Both the position numbers and the translations under genes were made by a program. Of a DNA stretch of 64,000 nucleotides, positions 61,530-64,000 are shown one piece after another. Source of the stretch: G047528255 sp047528255 (GTDB lineage Bacteria; Bacteroidota; Bacteroidia; Flavobacteriales; Blattabacteriaceae); contig CP180024.1 of assembly GCA_047528255.1 (NCBI GenBank), positions 1,426,001-1,490,000 on the forward strand, read 5' to 3'. Below the pieces are notes generated by a model. It did no database searches. It was not told the DNA's origin and saw only the letters and a program-made list of their open reading frames with translations. Positions within the stretch are counted from its first letter, which is position 1, and every line of letters starts with the position of its first letter.

Positions 61530-61804
61530 ATAACTATATTCCACTGTAAGTAGTTTGCCTTTTATTTCCTGATCTTTTTGATATATTTTTTTATTTCTTT
61601 CCCCATTCCTTCCCAGTGGATTAAGGTGTTTAACCTTTTAAAAAACTCACCCCTTCTGGTAGAACGCGTCATATATAGTTCATTAAAGCTTTTTTGTGCG
61701 GCACTTCTGAGCATAGATCCTATTTTTTATTTTTTACTCTAAAATGTACGAAATAATATATTGTTTTACAAATATTTCATCCCCTTCTCTCACGCAACGT
61801 TCTC
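61530..61804 (-). mobile_element. IS5-like element copy 36, left part
   Basis: Continues copy 36 from ATAACTATATTCC to the left end ...GCAACGTTCTC. Confidence 0.92.
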
Positions 61805-61812
61805 ATATGATC

Positions 61813-63132
61813 TCAATCAAATTTTATCGATCTGATAGGAGATATTTTATTTATGAGAAAAGAAGGAAAGATTAGGGTGATTACACAGATCAAAACACTG
61901 AAAAAATTTATCAATAAAATAATAGTAAAATCCAAGTGTACAGGAACTACACTGATATAATATGAATCAGGATTCAAAGAAATACACTGGAATTTTTTCT
62001 GTAGCAATAAAGCCCCAAGCCCTACAACATTACCTATAAACAGAGCTGATAACATTATCCGCAAAGCATAAAAGATAAATATCTTTTGCACAAGCCAATT
62101 CCCTGTCCCTAAAGTTTTCAATATACCTATCGTACGAACACGTTCCAAAATCAAAATCAATAAAAGCACTGCCATATTAATGATCACCACCACACTTACA
62201 ATCAATACTACAATAAATATATTGATATCAAAAATCTGTATCCAATCAATGATGTTCTGAAATCGATTCAAAACACTCTCGGAGTTTAATTTATAACTAA
62301 TCTTTCTGTTAATTTGTTTTTCCACCGAACTTATTTGATTAATATCTTTAACAAAAACATCAAACCCTCCCACATAAGTGGAATTCCAACCATTGATGCT
62401 CTGTACTTGTCGTATATCTCCTATGACTAAGACATCATCAAAGTTTTTAATCCCGGTTTCATACAAGCCGCTTATATTAAAACGTCGGACAATAGGACGA
62501 GATAATCCGGACTTCAAAAAATAACATATAAAAAAGCTGCCTACATCCAATTTTAAAGCAACAGCCTGCTTCTTGGATAAAAGAACCTCATCGCTTAGAG
62601 GAGTCTTATTCAGATCAGGAAAATAGCCTTTCACAAGAAACTTTTGTAGACGAACGCGATCATAATCAAGAGCTATCCCTTTAAAAATAATGGCCTCTAT
62701 TTCATTTCCCTTACGAAGGACTCCGCTACGCGTGGCAAAAGTGCTGACATGATCCACACCGAGATCTGATGGAAATCTTGGATAAAAAAACTGTCGAAGA
62801 GAAATGGGGGAACTATCATGGGAATTATTGCTATCCAGACTCGTGATAACAATATGACCGTAAAAGTCAGACAATTTTTCTTTAATAGCCAGCTTAGCGC
62901 CGATACCTGTAGAAAATGTAATATGACCTACGATGATGCCCAGAGCAACGGCAATCTGTGTAATGAAGATTATGACAGCAGAATTATCCTTTTTACTACC
63001 TTTATTCGCAGTCGTTTTTCCAGAAAAATACCACGCAAAATTCACCTTTATGAATACTCTAAAGCTGTTCAAATATATATTTTTCTTCCTCTCTAGCATA
63101 TCATTCCAAAATGTATCCATAGCATCTACCAT
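61813..63132 (-). CDS. LolC/LolE-like FtsX-family ABC transporter permease
   Basis: 439 residues. One membrane segment near residues 47-68 (VIIFITQIAVALGIIVGHITF), a large periplasmic domain (MacB_PCD type), then three segments near 300-330, 345-375 and 395-425, the FtsX layout of lipoprotein-releasing permeases. The FYGHIVI motif after the first helix is typical of the Bacteroidota member. The start at 63132 is supported by a strong GAGGAGG (63137-63143) five bases upstream, unusual in this phylum. The ATPase partner is not in the window. The stop is 9 bases from IS copy 36. Confidence 0.85.
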   Translation of the reverse strand: MVDAMDTFWNDMLERKKNIYLNSFRVFIKVNFAWYFSGKTTANKGSKKDNSAVIIFITQIAVALGIIVGHITFSTGIGAKLAIKEKLSDFYGHIVITSLDSNNSHDSSPISLRQFFYPRFPSDLGVDHVSTFATRSGVLRKGNEIEAIIFKGIALDYDRVRLQKFLVKGYFPDLNKTPLSDEVLLSKKQAVALKLDVGSFFICYFLKSGLSRPIVRRFNISGLYETGIKNFDDVLVIGDIRQVQSINGWNSTYVGGFDVFVKDINQISSVEKQINRKISYKLNSESVLNRFQNIIDWIQIFDINIFIVVLIVSVVVIINMAVLLLILILERVRTIGILKTLGTGNWLVQKIFIFYALRIMLSALFIGNVVGLGALLLQKKFQCISLNPDSYYISVVPVHLDFTIILLINFFSVLICVITLIFPSFLINKISPIRSIKFD

Positions 63133-63136
63133 TATT

Positions 63137-63143
63137 CCTCCTC
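63137..63143 (-). promoter_or_regulatory. Strong Shine-Dalgarno for the permease gene
   Basis: GAGGAGG on the minus strand, 4 bases before the ATG at 63132. It decides the start over the internal Met codons. Confidence 0.6.
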
Positions 63144-63215
63144 AAAAAACGCTCTGACGATCCCACATCGGTATTTAAACGAACAGAGCTTTACACCTCC
63201 TCTATTTCAAAATAA

Positions 63216-63778
63216 AAATATAGGGATAAACCAACCAAACCAGTCGGATCAAAGATGAACATCTGGTAGGCTTTTTACTAGCCTAGGATATTCAAATCGC
63301 ATGCATTTTCTCACCTGAACACGGCTTTCGAGGCACATCTGATTTCGGAGAAAACATCGACTACTCAAAAGGCCTAAAACAGCCCTAATCATTGTTTCAC
63401 TCTATGGAAAAAAATCTGAGACAGAGCAATTGAAAGACATTAATGTGATGACATTTGACCTGTAAGATGTAGAGGGAATGGTTTACACTTACATATCCAA
63501 ACTGACTTATGTGATGGAAGCCTGCGCACAACAAGTCATATTCTTGATTATACTGATCCGTCCGAATCCTAACCGGAGATCACTAACGGATCAATGCTTC
63601 AAGCCGAATTCAGTTCCTTTTTCGGCTTACATCCCGTTCCTATAGTAGCATGGCATGAATATCGGAGATATAACCCCAACTGGTCTACAGTGAAGGATGG
63701 ATGACTCCGAATACATTTCCCTTTAACACTGGAAGTGATCCCCTTAAAATACTATGATCGTAAAAGACCCTACACCCT
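63216..63778 (+). pseudogene. DUF1343 / NamZ-type exo-N-acetylmuramidase, decayed and truncated
   Basis: Plus-strand readings in several frames reproduce the family in order: TNQTSRIKDEHLVGFLL, ACIFSPEHGFRGTSDFGEN, LKDINVMTFDL.DVEGMVYTYIS, LTYVMEACAQQ, RPNPN, SSFFGLHPVPIVAWHE and LEVIPLKYYDRKRPYTL. Stops interrupt at least four places, and the C-terminus is removed by IS copy 38. Intact relatives cleave terminal MurNAc from peptidoglycan fragments, so this suggests loss of cell-wall recycling. Upstream bases 63144-63215 hold nothing recognisable. Confidence 0.78.
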
Positions 63779-64000
63779 GAGAAGGGTTCATGAGAGAAGG
63801 AGTTTAAAATATTTGTAAATCAATATATTATTTCGTATATTTGAAGTAGAAAATAAAAAAAACCGCCTCTATGCTCAGAAGTACAGAGCAAATAAACTTT
63901 AGTGAATTATATATGAAATGTTCTACCAGAAGAAGTGAGTTTTTCAAAAAGTTAAACATCTTGATCTACTTGGAATTGGCATGGAGAAAAAAAATAAGAA
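63779..64000 (+). mobile_element. IS5-like element copy 38 (truncated by window edge)
   Basis: Left end (GAGAAGGGTTCATGAG) and first transposase codons (MLRSTEQINFSELYMKCSTRRSEFF) running off the right edge. Confidence 0.9.

Noticed and set aside
1..64000. Spaced repeats that could suggest a CRISPR array
   Set aside because: The repeats are IS ends and IS bodies of about 1.27 kb; there are no short regular repeats with unique spacers and no cas genes.

Overview
The window looks like a chromosome segment of a Bacteroidota bacterium, probably a host-restricted or otherwise genome-degrading lineage. Evidence for the phylum: promoter-like TTTG-N20-TATATTTG elements; gene neighbourhoods common in Bacteroidota (rimP-nusA-infB, DUF4290-murA, atpBEFHAG, fixH followed by a SafE-type membrane protein, ExbB-ExbD-TonB next to folC, DUF1599-doxX divergent from folP-cdaA); an ATP synthase subunit a with a secreted N-terminal extension; and a MurA with Asp instead of the usual active-site Cys. 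The genus cannot be fixed from sequence alone.

About 28 kb of the 64 kb is one insertion sequence family: a 1.26-1.28 kb IS5-like element that starts GAGAACGTTGCATGAG and ends ...CAATGGTCTC. I count 38 complete, nested or truncated copies (numbered 1-38 below). None has an uninterrupted DDE transposase. The copies form inverted nested arrays that separate small islands of single-copy genes.

Layout: copies 1-2; aconitase (1.8-4.1 kb); copy 3; infB-nusA-rimP on the minus strand with a divergent, frameshifted ogt (5.4-10.6 kb); copies 4-7; fixH-safE-maeB (12.9-16.4 kb); copies 8-10; tRNA-Val, folC and decayed tonB, exbD and exbB (19.2-23.8 kb), exbB being split by copy 11; murA and DUF4290 (23.9-25.8 kb); copies 12-16; a second infB-nusA-rimP segment in which only infB is intact (29.5-34.2 kb); copies 17-18; atpB-E-F-H-A-G (35.6-40.5 kb); copies 19-22; pdxJ with an MscS-like remnant; copies 23-24; tpiA; copy 25; dps; copies 26-27; doxX/DUF1599 divergent from folP-cdaA (50.1-52.8 kb); copies 28-31; a lone tRNA-Leu; copies 32-35; dnaB; copies 36-37; a LolC/E-like permease; a decayed DUF1343 (NamZ) gene; copy 38.

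The intact genes are core functions: translation initiation and transcription elongation, ATP synthesis, glycolysis and TCA steps, anaplerosis, peptidoglycan precursor synthesis, folate and vitamin B6 synthesis, c-di-AMP signalling, replication, iron protection. Outer-membrane energy transduction (TonB/ExbB/ExbD), DNA alkyl repair (ogt), a mechanosensitive channel and an exo-muramidase are being lost. The most unusual points are the near-strict alternation of IS orientation, repeated IS-into-IS junctions at the same internal sites, the retained second IF-2 beside dead nusA and rimP copies, and a C10 tract that fuses DUF1599 to doxX.
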